From contig JANQLM010000047.1 of assembly GCA_028280635.1 (NCBI GenBank), positions 1-41,234 on the forward strand: DNA of 41,234 nt, in the 5' to 3' direction. This document shows, piece after piece, positions 33,077 through 41,234 of this stretch. The stretch comes from Halieaceae bacterium. Lineage in GTDB: Bacteria > Pseudomonadota > Gammaproteobacteria > Pseudomonadales > Halieaceae. Every line of letters begins with the position of its first letter. The first letter of the stretch is position 1. The notes below the pieces were generated by a model. The model was given only the letters and a program-made list of their open reading frames with translations. It was not told the DNA's origin and did no database searches. The position numbers and the translations under genes were made by a program.

Positions 33077-34341
33077 TGTGCGGTAATAGCTATTTGGTCC
33101 AGCGTCGGGAGCAGGTACTGGATGAACCGCTGCGGGTCTTCTGACATTGGGAAGTGGCCCATGCCGTCCATGGGAGTGAAGCTCGACCCCCTGATCGCCT
33201 GGTGAGCCTCGCGGCCCATTTCCAGCGTGCCACTGAAATCATATTCGCCGGACAGTATGTGCACGGCTACCTTTCGGGTATCGATGTCCTGGGCCTTGCC
33301 GCGCAGGTCGTACTCTCCGCTGTAGTAGTGCAGGTCACCCAGAAAAGCCGGCGGCCAGCCGGCGGAGTAAACCTGGCTGGTCTCCTTGCGATAGGCCTCC
33401 GGCGCGGTGGGTGACATCAGGGCATTCATTGCGCGGGCCTTGAACTCGTTACTGACCTGCGGGTGCCACAGCAGTGCCAGCTGCTCCTCCGCGCCCTCGT
33501 GATCGCGATCGGCGATCCTGAGACTGCCCTCCAGGGAAATGACCGCGCGGAACTCATCGGGGTGGTGGTAGGCCAGGTCCAGAGCCAGTACGCCGCCTAC
33601 CGAGCAGCCCATGAATACGGGTCTGTCCAGCTCCAGCGCGTGGGCCAGGGCTAAGGGTAGCGAACGCGCAAAGCGCCCGGTCAGCTTGTACTCCTCTGCC
33701 CACCACTTCGTGCCGATCGGGGGCAAAGACTTGCCGTGGAAGGGCAGGTCATAGGCGATCAGGCGAAAGCGATCAGTGATCTCCGGCACTTCAAACAGGT
33801 GCCGCCACTGGGCGCCATGGCAGCCCGCGGTATGCTGCAGCAACAGGGGGATGCCCCGACCCGCTTCCTCGTAGTATATCCGGTAGTCCTGGCCTTCCAG
33901 TTCGAGGTGAATATAGCGCCCGGTTGGAGCGTCGTGGCGGCCGCCCTGGCCAGCCTCGGATACCGGTTGGTCTGCAGCGGGCGGGCGCAGCAGTTCGATC
34001 ATCCGCATAATGGCCGGATAGTACTGGGCGTAGGTAGTGATATTGCCTTCCACAGTCATGCCGGCGCGCATGAGCGGTGCGATGTCGTTGCAGAACCTGG
34101 GGGGTGTCTGGGCCAGCAGCAGTTCCCACAGCCCGGCGGGGCCGGAAATGCTAATCACGTCCCCAGACAGTTCCAGGGTTCCCGCCGCCGCGATTCCATT
34201 GTTCAGTTGAAGCGACAATGCCCTGTCGCCGACCAGCAGGCGCAGGGCGCCGTTCCAGAAGCGGGCGGCCAGTTTGAATTCCCCATCGCGGTTGCACAGG
34301 TCGGCCAGCTGCTTATTACTCGTGGGTAGATTAAGGGACAT
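33073..34341 (-). CDS. Alpha/beta hydrolase with N-terminal SCP2-like domain
   Basis: This 422-residue protein combines two parts. Residues ~8-125 (ADLCNRDGEFKLAARFWNGA, then LRLLVGDRALSLQLNNG and GPAGLWELLL) look like an SCP2-like lipid-binding segment. Residues ~140-420 form an alpha/beta hydrolase with nucleophile serine in FMGCSVGGVLAL near 245, acid in ILSGEYDFSGT and histidine in GMGHFPMSEDP near 395. An esterase, thioesterase or C-C hydrolase acting on a hydrophobic substrate is plausible. The N-terminal assignment is less certain than the hydrolase. Candidate operator G lies 46 bases upstream of the start. Its 3' end overlaps that of the acyl-CoA ligase by 4 bases. Confidence 0.85.
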   Translation of the reverse strand: MSLNLPTSNKQLADLCNRDGEFKLAARFWNGALRLLVGDRALSLQLNNGIAAAGTLELSGDVISISGPAGLWELLLAQTPPRFCNDIAPLMRAGMTVEGNITTYAQYYPAIMRMIELLRPPAADQPVSEAGQGGRHDAPTGRYIHLELEGQDYRIYYEEAGRGIPLLLQHTAGCHGAQWRHLFEVPEITDRFRLIAYDLPFHGKSLPPIGTKWWAEEYKLTGRFARSLPLALAHALELDRPVFMGCSVGGVLALDLAYHHPDEFRAVISLEGSLRIADRDHEGAEEQLALLWHPQVSNEFKARAMNALMSPTAPEAYRKETSQVYSAGWPPAFLGDLHYYSGEYDLRGKAQDIDTRKVAVHILSGEYDFSGTLEMGREAHQAIRGSSFTPMDGMGHFPMSEDPQRFIQYLLPTLDQIAITAH

Positions 34342-34386
34342 AGGGACGCCTCACCCATTGCGCAGTGAGAGTGCAGCCTAGCAGCT

Positions 34387-34406
34387 TACAAGTTGTCTGA
34401 ACAGTA
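34387..34406. promoter_or_regulatory. Candidate TetR operator, site G
   Basis: On the minus strand it reads TACTGTTCAGACAACTTGTA. It lies 46 bases upstream of the hydrolase start codon at 34341, in the 131-base gap between that gene and the 3' end of the TetR gene. Confidence 0.55.
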
Positions 34407-34472
34407 AGTTGATAAGTTGATGCAGATGTCGCCGGCCCCGGCGCTCTTTATGGGAGGATAGACGTTGACAGC

Positions 34473-35096
34473 TCAGGACTTCAGGAGAATGCGGTCGCAG
34501 GCCTGCTCGACCATGTTGTAGGCACTGTCGATATCAAAAGCATTTCTGTCGATAAAGTGCTGCAATGCAATACCGCGCAGCATTCCCATGTACAGCACGG
34601 CGAATGCCTCGAGGTCTGCCTTGGGGTCGATCTCGCCCGCCTTCTGGGCGGGTTTCAGGCTTTCGACGATACCCTGCCTGACCCGCTTGTCGTAGGCTTC
34701 AAAAGCGGGTTGAAGCTCTTTGTAGGAAGAGTAACTCTCATTCATCAGGCGGTAGAGTGCAATCATAAGGTCCGACCTGGACTCCACCGCCTCCAGGTAG
34801 AGTTTGGCGGCCAGCTCGAGATACTGCACGCCGCTGGCCTGCTCCTGTGCAGGTCGTAGCACATGGTCAGTCCAGAGATCCAGAATCCGGTCGGCGGTGG
34901 CCTGCAACAGCTTGCTCTTGGATCCGAAACGATAGCTGACCAGGCCGCCGCTGAAGCCGGCCACCTTGCCAATTTTGGCCAGGGTCATCTTGCTTGGACC
35001 TTCCTTTGCAATCAGCTTGATCGCGGCCCGAAACATCGCCTTGTCTGACGCTGCCGTGCGTTCCGCCTGAGTGCGACGTTTCCTTGAATTGTTCAT
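34473..35096 (-). CDS. TetR/AcrR-family transcriptional regulator
   Basis: This 207-residue protein has a TetR N-terminal DNA-binding domain: a basic start RKRRTQAERTAASD, helix AMFRAAIKLIAKEGPSKMTL, then the helix-turn-helix LAKIGKVAGFSGGLVSYRFGSKSKLL at about residues 40-65. The C-terminal ligand domain (about 75-207) resembles the BetI-like class. It is the only TetR gene in the window and is surrounded by genes carrying a shared 20-bp palindrome, the usual operator size for this family, so it is the best candidate regulator. A weaker palindrome (site H) lies 39 bases upstream of its own start, consistent with autorepression. The ligand is probably a pathway intermediate such as an acyl-CoA. 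Confidence 0.93.
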   Translation of the reverse strand: MNNSRKRRTQAERTAASDKAMFRAAIKLIAKEGPSKMTLAKIGKVAGFSGGLVSYRFGSKSKLLQATADRILDLWTDHVLRPAQEQASGVQYLELAAKLYLEAVESRSDLMIALYRLMNESYSSYKELQPAFEAYDKRVRQGIVESLKPAQKAGEIDPKADLEAFAVLYMGMLRGIALQHFIDRNAFDIDSAYNMVEQACDRILLKS

Positions 35097-35134
35097 TGCC
35101 TGCCGTTTTTACCCGTGGTTTTGCTGCTGCACTT

Positions 35135-35154
35135 TACTATTTCGTTGACCAGTT
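35135..35154. promoter_or_regulatory. Candidate TetR operator, site H (weak, autoregulatory)
   Basis: TACTATTTCGTTGACCAGTT keeps TACT, TTT, ACC and AGT relative to the shared pattern. It is 39 bases upstream of the TetR start codon. Confidence 0.35.
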
Positions 35155-35295
35155 GTCAGCAGAGCTCATGCGCGGCGGGGAGGAGAAGGCTGCGCTGCTG
35201 GAGGAACTCTCACGGCCACATCCTTAGCGACACTTTCCGCTCCGGCACCAGGCGTGGCTGTCTTCTCACGCACGGCGATCGTTTGGATTCAGAGT

Positions 35296-35319
35296 TACTT
35301 AAAAATTGATTAAAAAGTA
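35296..35319. promoter_or_regulatory. Candidate TetR operator, site I (weak)
   Basis: On the minus strand 35319-35300 reads TACTTTTTAATCAATTTTTA. A TACTT...AAGTA palindrome spans 35296-35319. It is AT-rich and could be a promoter element instead of an operator. It precedes the hydrolase gene at 35470. Confidence 0.35.
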
Positions 35320-35469
35320 AGTAAGATAATTTGCGCTGCGATGTCCTGCACTGCCAATCTTCGGTACCTGGGGCTTGCTTGCGACGCCTGTCTATAAATC
35401 CGGAAGGGCGCGGGCCCGCCTTTCGCTACTGGGTGGCTTCCGCCCCCGCCGAGCCAACGAGTTTTTCCA

Positions 35470-36240
35470 ATGACAGAGAACCTGCACTTCGAGGTGGTGG
35501 GAGACAACAGCCAACCGACCATGCTGTTGATTCACGGTTTTCTCAGCAGCAACCTGCAGTGGGTGCGTAACCGCAGCGCGCTGTCGTCGTGCTTCCGCCT
35601 GGTCATGGTGGAAATCTGGGGGCACGGCCAGTCTCCGGCCCCCGATGATGGCGCTGCCTATACGGTGGACAGCTACCTTCGCCAGCTCGAAGGCATCCGA
35701 GATCTGCTGGGGGTCGAGCGATGGGTCATGGTGGGTCAATCCATGGGCGCGGGGATTGTCCTCAGTTATGCGCTGGCCTACCCGGAGCATGTCGACCGGG
35801 TCATTATCACTAACTCCAGGTCAGCGATTGGCGATTTTACCAGGCAGCGGAGAAAGATTCCCGAGGGCGGTATACCCCCCTTGCGTGAGTTGCCCATGCA
35901 TCCAATTCACGGCAAGCGGCTGGAGGCCGGGCTCAAGGCGCGGTTTGTGGCGGCGGCTGATCGCGTCGACACCACGGCAGTTCGCCTGGGCACCCTCCAG
36001 AGTCATACCCTGGGGTGCCGAGACAAGCTTCACGAAGTCAGGATTCCGGTACTCCTATGCCACGGCATCTACGAAAAGGCGTTCAAAGATGATGTCGAGC
36101 ATGCGCGCAAGGTCATGCCCGTGCTACAGGTCATTGAGTTGGAAGCGGGCCATTCGACCAATCTGGAGGCTCCGGAAGCATTCAATCGCGCAGTCCTGGC
36201 CTTCTGCGCCCCGGTACTGAACGCCTGGAAGTCTGGCTAG
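35470..36240 (+). CDS. Alpha/beta hydrolase
   Basis: This 256-residue single-domain alpha/beta hydrolase has the oxyanion HGF motif (LLIHGFLSSNLQW), the nucleophile elbow VGQSMGAGIV near residue 90 and the catalytic histidine in EAGHSTNLEAPE near 227. The acid is less clear; LLCHGIYEKAFKDD covers its usual position. Such proteins in degradation clusters cleave esters, enol lactones or carbon-carbon bonds of ring-opened intermediates. The ATG has only a weak upstream CGAG site. It is read divergently from the TetR gene and is followed by the molybdenum hydroxylase genes after about 190 bases containing site J. Confidence 0.9.
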   Translation: MTENLHFEVVGDNSQPTMLLIHGFLSSNLQWVRNRSALSSCFRLVMVEIWGHGQSPAPDDGAAYTVDSYLRQLEGIRDLLGVERWVMVGQSMGAGIVLSYALAYPEHVDRVIITNSRSAIGDFTRQRRKIPEGGIPPLRELPMHPIHGKRLEAGLKARFVAAADRVDTTAVRLGTLQSHTLGCRDKLHEVRIPVLLCHGIYEKAFKDDVEHARKVMPVLQVIELEAGHSTNLEAPEAFNRAVLAFCAPVLNAWKSG

Positions 36241-36282
36241 TCGCTGCCGGGCTGTGGCCCAACAGGTGTTATTTCTTGATGC

Positions 36283-36312
36283 TTGCTGTTTAACAAGTAA
36301 ATAAGTTATGCT
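36283..36312 (+). promoter_or_regulatory. Candidate TetR operator J with possible promoter
   Basis: TGCTGTTTAACAAGTAAATA (36284-36303) keeps the CTGTTTAAC half of the shared site; the right half is diverged. TTGCTG (36283-36288) and TATGCT (36307-36312), 18 bases apart, could be the -35 and -10 boxes of the molybdenum hydroxylase operon. Confidence 0.45.
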
Positions 36313-36432
36313 GCTGTGAATTCAACAGGCAGTGGCCGGCTCGGGTAGAGCGCTGAGGTGTGCCAGTGGTGGCAGACCCGGCGACGCGCTTCCGTGGAAC
36401 CGCCCGGCAAAAAGCCCAGGGAGGTAACACTC

Positions 36433-36945
36433 ATGATCCAATTCACGTTAAACGGCGAGCCTGTCGAGGCTGATGACGCAGCCGAAACACCGTTGCTCTG
36501 GGTGATACGCGACACCTTCGGGCTGAAAGGCAGCAAATTCGGTTGCGGCGCGGGCCTGTGTGGTGCCTGCACCGTACACCTGGACGGCCGCCCCGTTCGT
36601 TCCTGCGTTATGCCGCTTGCCGCGATCGCGGGGCGGGAAGTAACGACCATCGAGGGTATCAGCCCCACGGGTGTTTACAGCGCAGTGCAACAGGCCTGGA
36701 TAGATGGCAGCGTTCCCCAGTGCGGCTATTGTCAGTCCGGCCAGATCATGGCTGCCACGGCCCTGCTCGCCCGTAATCCCGCGCCCACTGATGCGGATAT
36801 CGACCGGGCCATGCAGGGAAACATCTGCCGGTGTGGGACTTATCCGCGTATCAGGTCAGCTATCCGGGAAGCGGCTGGCAGTCTCAATGTGGGGGTTTCC
36901 GAGTACCTGCCAGATAGCGATCGGCAGAAGGAGGCTGAATTATGA
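36433..36945 (+). CDS. Molybdenum hydroxylase small subunit, two [2Fe-2S] clusters (IorA-like)
   Basis: This 170-residue protein is the iron-sulfur subunit of a xanthine-oxidase-family enzyme. The plant-type cluster cysteines are in [16 protein letters not shown] with a further C in RSCVMP, and the second cluster is bound by CGYCQSGQ and [11 protein letters not shown]. It relays electrons from the molybdenum cofactor subunit. ATG 36433 is chosen because GGGAGG precedes it by about 9 bases; a longer frame from 36358 has no site. The stop overlaps the next gene's ATG (ATGA at 36942-36945), which implies translational coupling. No FAD subunit follows, as in isoquinoline oxidoreductase-type enzymes. 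Confidence 0.93.
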   Translation: MIQFTLNGEPVEADDAAETPLLWVIRDTFGLKGSKFGCGAGLCGACTVHLDGRPVRSCVMPLAAIAGREVTTIEGISPTGVYSAVQQAWIDGSVPQCGYCQSGQIMAATALLARNPAPTDADIDRAMQGNICRCGTYPRIRSAIREAAGSLNVGVSEYLPDSDRQKEAEL

Positions 36946-39137
36946 GCCTACTGCAGCCCTCGCGTCGCGATTTTCTCAAGGCCGCCGGCGTAGTCGGCGG
37001 CGGTTTGGTTCTGAGTGTCCCGCTGTCCGCTCGTGCGGACCTTCCTCCCAATATCAGTCCCGGGGAAGGCAGTTACTCCCACGACGCTTTCATCCAGATA
37101 GCAAACGATGGCCGGGTCCACTTCTATATGCCGCGCAGTGAAATGGGGCAGGGTGTGTACAGCAGCCTGGCCACGCTGATTGCCGAAGAGCTGTCCACAC
37201 CACCGGAGGATATCTCGGTGCATCTGGCCCAGGTCCACGAAGCCTACGCGGGTCCTGAAAACGGTCTCCAAAGCACCGGTGGCAGCGCGAGCATGCGCAC
37301 TTTTTACGCCCCGCTCCGGCAGACCGCGGCGAATGCGAGAGAGGCCATAGCGCTTGCCGCTGCCGAAAAACTCCAGGTGCCGCGTGAGAGCCTGACACTA
37401 GCCGGTGGCCGAGTGGTTTCCGGCGGACAGAGTTACTCCTTTGGCGATTTCGCCGCGCTTGCCAATACCCGTCCGATTCCCGAGATGGCGCCCCTGACGC
37501 CCGCCGGCTCCTTCCAGTTCATCGGGAAGGAGCGCTCACGTATCGATGCGGGTCCCAAGGTGGATGGTACGGCGTTGTTTGGTATCGACGTAGACTTTCC
37601 GGGACTGAAGCGCGCGGTGCTCAAGCGCTGTCCGGTGGCCGGCGGGCGGGTTAAGTCGTTCGACGCCACGGCTGCCGGAGCCATGCCGGGCGTGCTCAAG
37701 GTGGTTCAGATTGATTCCGGCGTGGCAGTCGTGGCCGAGCGCTACTGGCAGGCAAGACAGGCCGCGGACCAGCTTGAGGTCAGTTGGGAAATGCCTGAGC
37801 TCGTGGGTTTGTCGACGGACAAACACCTGGACGAATTGCGTCAACAGCTGACGGAAGAGAAGGGCGACCGATCCCACAAGGACGGGGAGGGCGCCGACGG
37901 ACTCGACGGGGCGTCGGAAATCCATACCGCTGAGTACTCGGCACCCTTCCTGGCTCACGCAACCATGGAGCCGATGAACTGCGCTGTGAAAATCGAGGGC
38001 GACCGGGCGGAAGTCTGGACCGGGACGCAGATACCGCAGGTTATCCGCGGGCTGGTGGCCGTGCACGCCGGCCTCGATGAGGAGAACGTCGAGGCGCACC
38101 CCGTCTTTCTTGGCGGGGGCTTCGGCCGCCGCCTTTACGGTGACGTTGTTGTCGACGCGACGCAGATCGCCAGGGAAAGCGGGCTCCCCGTGCAACTGGT
38201 ATGGAGCCGTGAAGACGATATGCGAAACGACCTGTACCGGCCCGCGTCGGTGGTTCGTCTGGAAGCGCGGCTGGATGACGACGGTAAGCTCAACACCCTG
38301 AACGTCAAGCGGGCCGGGGCGAATGCGTATCCATCCGTGGTGGACGGCGCCCTGCCGACAATTATGCCCATGGGACTGGCTCGCTGGGTGGGCCGGCGTG
38401 TGTACGACGTGTTTGAGCACCTGGTGGTGGACCCCACCAGTACGGAGGGTTTGTACGAAGACTACGATGCGCCCAACAAGGAGGCGCGGCACGTGACCGT
38501 GGACACCGGGCTGCCGGTAGGATTGTGGCGCTCGGTGGGCCATTCGTTCAACGGTTTTTTCAAGGAGGGCTTTATTGACGAACTCGCCCATCACGCCGGT
38601 CAGGATCCCGTTGAGTTCAGGTTGAGAAACAGCCGGAACGATGAGCGCTTTGCCGCTGTTCTCCGCCTGGCCGCGGACAAGGGCAACTGGGGGTCGCCCC
38701 GCGTTTCGGGTGCCTCCCAGGGGGTTGCGGTGCATACCTCGTTTTACACCCGCGTGGCCCAGGTGGCGGAGGTCACGGTGGAGGAAGGCCAGATCAAGGT
38801 GCACCGGATTACCTGTGCCGTGGACTGCGGCCTGGCAGTAAGCCCCGATATCGTTCGCGCGCAGATGGAGGGCAGTATTGTCTACGGCCTGACCGCGGCC
38901 CTGTACGGCAGTATCGACGTGGAGGAGGGGCAGGTCAGGCAGTCCAACTTCCACGACTACCCGATGTTGCGGATGGCGGAGACCCCTGACATCGAGGTGT
39001 TTATCGTGGACAGCGACGAGAAGCCCACCGGGGTTGGGGAACCCGGCTTACCGCCCACTGCACCGGCCGTGGCCAACGCGGTCTTTGCGGCAACCGGACA
39101 GCGGCTGCGCAGCCTGCCGCTGCAGTTGGCCACCTGA
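36942..39137 (+). CDS. Molybdenum hydroxylase large subunit, Tat-exported (IorB-like)
   Basis: This 731-residue molybdopterin-binding subunit starts with a Tat signal ([20 protein letters not shown]), so the enzyme is probably periplasmic, carrying the small subunit with it. Recognisable segments are [34 protein letters not shown], the GGGFGRR loop, [20 protein letters not shown] and the catalytic glutamate in [17 protein letters not shown]. Family members hydroxylate N-heterocycles or oxidise aldehydes using water as oxygen donor. Next to alcohol and aldehyde oxidation genes, an aldehyde oxidase role is as likely as heterocycle hydroxylation. Length is typical for the two-subunit type. Cofactor maturation genes are not present in the window. 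Confidence 0.93.
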   Translation: MSLLQPSRRDFLKAAGVVGGGLVLSVPLSARADLPPNISPGEGSYSHDAFIQIANDGRVHFYMPRSEMGQGVYSSLATLIAEELSTPPEDISVHLAQVHEAYAGPENGLQSTGGSASMRTFYAPLRQTAANAREAIALAAAEKLQVPRESLTLAGGRVVSGGQSYSFGDFAALANTRPIPEMAPLTPAGSFQFIGKERSRIDAGPKVDGTALFGIDVDFPGLKRAVLKRCPVAGGRVKSFDATAAGAMPGVLKVVQIDSGVAVVAERYWQARQAADQLEVSWEMPELVGLSTDKHLDELRQQLTEEKGDRSHKDGEGADGLDGASEIHTAEYSAPFLAHATMEPMNCAVKIEGDRAEVWTGTQIPQVIRGLVAVHAGLDEENVEAHPVFLGGGFGRRLYGDVVVDATQIARESGLPVQLVWSREDDMRNDLYRPASVVRLEARLDDDGKLNTLNVKRAGANAYPSVVDGALPTIMPMGLARWVGRRVYDVFEHLVVDPTSTEGLYEDYDAPNKEARHVTVDTGLPVGLWRSVGHSFNGFFKEGFIDELAHHAGQDPVEFRLRNSRNDERFAAVLRLAADKGNWGSPRVSGASQGVAVHTSFYTRVAQVAEVTVEEGQIKVHRITCAVDCGLAVSPDIVRAQMEGSIVYGLTAALYGSIDVEEGQVRQSNFHDYPMLRMAETPDIEVFIVDSDEKPTGVGEPGLPPTAPAVANAVFAATGQRLRSLPLQLAT

Positions 39138-39165
39138 AGGAAGACGCGCGGCGCAGTATTTATTG

Positions 39166-40080
39166 CTATCGCTTGACGAACTTCAGCGTCATGCGATCGG
39201 ACTCTCCAATTCCCCGCATGGCGCGCCGGGTTTCTTCGTCGTCGGTCTGTAGCAGCAGGGCCGGCGGCAATCGCCATACGTAGTCCGGGGGTGCGGGCCT
39301 GTCTTTGGGGTTGGCGTTGACATCGCTTTTGGCGACCAAGTCAAAGCCCGCCTTTTCGAACGCGGCGACCACCGCGGACTCCTTCAGGTATCCCCAGAAC
39401 CCGTTGGCCCAGTCGTCATCAGTATCCTCGGGTGCGCGGTGTTGAACGACGCCAACCACGCCCCCGGGTTTCAGCAGAGCGTGGACATCTGCCAGCGCCT
39501 CCGTGAGATACCCCCCTCGGGTTTCGACGCAGGCGATATTGTGCAGGGTGCGGATCATGAGCACCGCATCCAGGGTGCCGTTCAGGCCGGGGTCGATGCC
39601 CCCGAAGGAATACGCGGCGGCTGTAATTCCCTCCGCACCCCGGATTCCTTCGACCATCGGCAGGAATTCATGGATGTGCGCGACACGCTCGGCGATCATC
39701 TCTTCGGTGTACCGGTCGTATATCTGTCCCCACATCGTCGGGTTGTAGTAAATGCCATAGATTGCGCTGTCTGCGCCGATGAGCGGGGCCACGATATGGG
39801 TGTACCAGCCGCTGCCAGGGCTAACCTCGGCGACCTTCATGCCCGGTTCGATACCGAAAAACAGCAGGGTCTCCCTGGGATGGCGGTACTGATCCCGCGC
39901 CGTCAGGTCGGCGGGTCTTGCAGCGAGCACCTGTTCCAGCCGGCCGGCACCCGATTCGGATGTGGTTTGAGCCGCTCCCGCGCGATCCGTGGCATTGTGG
40001 GCGGCCGCACCGGACTCCGGGTATGTGAATGCAGAAACTAGCAGGGTGGACAGCGCGAGCATGGCTGACGGTTGTAACAT
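39166..40080 (-). CDS. Exported class I SAM-methyltransferase-like protein
   Basis: This 304-residue protein has an apparent N-terminal signal peptide (about residues 1-26, ending SGAAA), then a Rossmann methyltransferase domain: motif I as KVAEVSPGSGWYTHIVAPL near residue 82, DAVLMIRTLHN as motif IV and LLKPGGVVGVVQHR as motif V/VI. It matches the predicted-methyltransferase group that carries signal peptides in many proteobacteria. S-adenosylmethionine is not expected outside the cytoplasm, so the real role is unclear. The ATG at 40080 follows AGAGGAA. It converges with the molybdenum hydroxylase genes and lies downstream of the CoA-transferase gene on the same strand. Confidence 0.88.
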   Translation of the reverse strand: MLQPSAMLALSTLLVSAFTYPESGAAAHNATDRAGAAQTTSESGAGRLEQVLAARPADLTARDQYRHPRETLLFFGIEPGMKVAEVSPGSGWYTHIVAPLIGADSAIYGIYYNPTMWGQIYDRYTEEMIAERVAHIHEFLPMVEGIRGAEGITAAAYSFGGIDPGLNGTLDAVLMIRTLHNIACVETRGGYLTEALADVHALLKPGGVVGVVQHRAPEDTDDDWANGFWGYLKESAVVAAFEKAGFDLVAKSDVNANPKDRPAPPDYVWRLPPALLLQTDDEETRRAMRGIGESDRMTLKFVKR

Positions 40081-40137
40081 CGTTTATTCCTCTTGCTTTG
40101 AGTGCTTCGCCGGTTTGCCGGGCGGTGTGAACAGACC

Positions 40138-41234
40138 CTAGGAGGCCTGCAGGAACCTGGACGAATGTTGCCCAACCGCCGGTGCATCCCCCCAGATCGT
40201 CATACTGGAATTGCATAACTGGAACGGGAAACCTTTCACCATGACGCCGGACGCGGTGTGGTCGAATACGCCCTGCCGCTTGATGTCTTCGAGCGCGTAC
40301 ATCTCCGAGCCCACCAGTACCGTGGCGGCTCCACAGCCGGCGGACCTCAGTTGGTTTTCTATATCAGACGCCTTTTGTGCCGCCGCCCACGCCGCCAGGC
40401 TGTTGCGGTCCTTCACGGACGCCAGCCCGGAATGCTGATTTGCAATGGAAAGATCCGGGATGGATATCGCGATGTAGCGACCGTCCGCGGTCGCGAAGAC
40501 GCCCTCGATTTCGTAATCGGAGCAGGCCCTCCGTATCGCCTCGACATTGTCGGGAGTGCCTCTGCTGACCAGTTCCAGCACGTCACCCAGCATGTACATC
40601 GAGACATCCCGTTGGGATATGTCGATTTGTATTGCGCACCGGTGTTCCCTGGCCTGCTGTGCCGCAAGGGCAATGCTGCCGGCGGCGTACAGGCAAACCA
40701 CCTGGTCCGGGTAATTCACGTTGATACCGGTGATATGTGGGACGTGGTCCTTATAACAGGTCAGCGCCGCAAAGCCCGAGGAGGCCTCGAGGGTGGAGCC
40801 GTAGGTCGTGTGATGGCTGCCGGGACCTGCCAGGCCCTGTCCGGAAATCGACGCCAGGACAATGCTCGGATTCACGGCCCGTAGAGCGTCCAGTGTGAAG
40901 CCCATCCTGTCCAGGACACCGCGGCGGAAGTTCTCAACCACCACGTCAGCGGTTTCCACCAGCTTCAGGAACTGTTGTTTGCCCTGATCGGTCTTCAGGT
41001 CGATGCCCACTCCAAATTTGTTGCGGTTGTTGAACTTGAAGAAGGGCGAGTCGGAGGAACCGGCCCAGCGACGAAAAGGATCGGGGTAAGTCTCCGACTC
41101 GATTTTCAGGACTTCAGCGCCCATATCGGCCAGCAGCCCACCAGTTCCCGCCCCGGCGGTAATGGTCCCCAGATCGCCGACCCGCAAACCCGCGGGCGGC
41201 AAGTGCGGCCCTGCGGGGGAAACATGTCCCACTC
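40138..41234 (-). CDS. CaiB/BaiF-type CoA-transferase (5' end outside window)
   Basis: This frame runs off the right edge; about 364 residues are visible. The fold is class III CoA-transferase: VGDLGTITAGAGTGGLLADM and EVLKIESETYPDPFRRW near the visible start, then FGVGIDLKTDQGKQQFLKLV, ADVVVENFRRGVLDRMGF and, before the barrel crossing, NYPDQVVCLYAAG with the expected catalytic aspartate. The enzyme moves CoA between carboxylic acids, including inside dicarboxylate mono-CoA esters. A GTG at 41230-41232 is the first in-window start, but homologous two-domain CoA-transferases would extend further, and the Pro-rich stretch before the domain could be a linker. No stop separates the frame from the window end. 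Confidence 0.9.
   Translation of the reverse strand, partial: VGHVSPAGPHLPPAGLRVGDLGTITAGAGTGGLLADMGAEVLKIESETYPDPFRRWAGSSDSPFFKFNNRNKFGVGIDLKTDQGKQQFLKLVETADVVVENFRRGVLDRMGFTLDALRAVNPSIVLASISGQGLAGPGSHHTTYGSTLEASSGFAALTCYKDHVPHITGINVNYPDQVVCLYAAGSIALAAQQAREHRCAIQIDISQRDVSMYMLGDVLELVSRGTPDNVEAIRRACSDYEIEGVFATADGRYIAISIPDLSIANQHSGLASVKDRNSLAAWAAAQKASDIENQLRSAGCGAATVLVGSEMYALEDIKRQGVFDHTASGVMVKGFPFQLCNSSMTIWGDAPAVGQHSSRFLQAS

Larger units (their letters stand above)
35097..35469. other. 373-bp divergent intergenic region
   Basis: This gap between the TetR gene and the hydrolase gene contains weak operator-like sites H (35135-35154) and I (35300-35319) and an AT-rich patch at 35300-35335. I see no convincing gene; short frames at 35115-35309 and 35331-35570 lack ribosome sites and family features. 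Confidence 0.55.

Noticed and set aside
37536-38954. Long minus-strand open frame (472 codons) opposite the molybdenum hydroxylase gene
   Set aside because: It is antisense to a clear coding region, with His/Arg/Val-rich low-information sequence and no ribosome site.
1-41234. CRISPR arrays, tRNA or rRNA genes, prophage or toxin-antitoxin modules
   Set aside because: I looked for regularly spaced repeats, tRNA-like cloverleaf ends and typical small paired genes and saw none that stand up by eye.

Overview
The window reads as a chromosomal stretch of a GC-rich, aerobic Gram-negative bacterium, most likely a marine gammaproteobacterium (OM60/Halieaceae-like is my guess, not proven). The outer-membrane receptor, the Tat and lipoprotein signals, PQQ- and molybdenum-dependent oxidoreductases and many acyl-CoA enzymes fit that. 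I see no rRNA, tRNA, CRISPR array, transposase, integrase or phage gene.

Region 1 (1-5.5 kb) is mosaic. It holds VOC-fold proteins, two AT-richer small genes separated by an attC-like hairpin, a DUF1428 protein, a membrane GGDEF-EAL protein and a cupin. Three copies of an ~88-bp inverted-repeat element (1056-1143, 2153-2238, 4993-5081) sit here; one replaces the 3' end of a VOC gene.

Region 2 (5.5-12.9 kb) has a sodium:solute symporter, an AraC regulator divergent from a TonB-dependent receptor, an acyl-CoA dehydrogenase and a crotonase-fold protein.

Region 3 (13-22.5 kb) is a CoA-ester module: an internally deleted SDR, two divergent MaoC-type hydratases, an MmgE/PrpD protein, SDRs, two CitE-type lyases, an MFS carrier and a MatC-like dicarboxylate carrier. 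The set resembles the hydratase/lyase logic of mesaconyl-, citramalyl- or methylmalyl-CoA metabolism.

Region 4 (22.5-41.2 kb) has a carboxylic acid reductase, a second acyl-CoA dehydrogenase, an aldehyde dehydrogenase, a PQQ quinohemoprotein dehydrogenase, an acyl-CoA ligase, a probable SCP2-like/hydrolase fusion, a TetR regulator, another hydrolase, a two-subunit molybdenum hydroxylase, an exported methyltransferase-like protein and a CaiB-type CoA-transferase cut by the window end.

The main discovery candidate is a shared 20-bp palindrome of the form TACTGTTTnnnnAnnnAGTA. It recurs in the promoter regions of most operons of regions 3 and 4, several times overlapping a sigma70-like promoter. 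A TetR-family gene (34473-35096) lies among them. I infer one local TetR regulon for uptake, oxidation, CoA activation and carbon-carbon cleavage of a hydrophobic or branched carboxylic, alcohol or ester compound. The substrate cannot be named from sequence alone.
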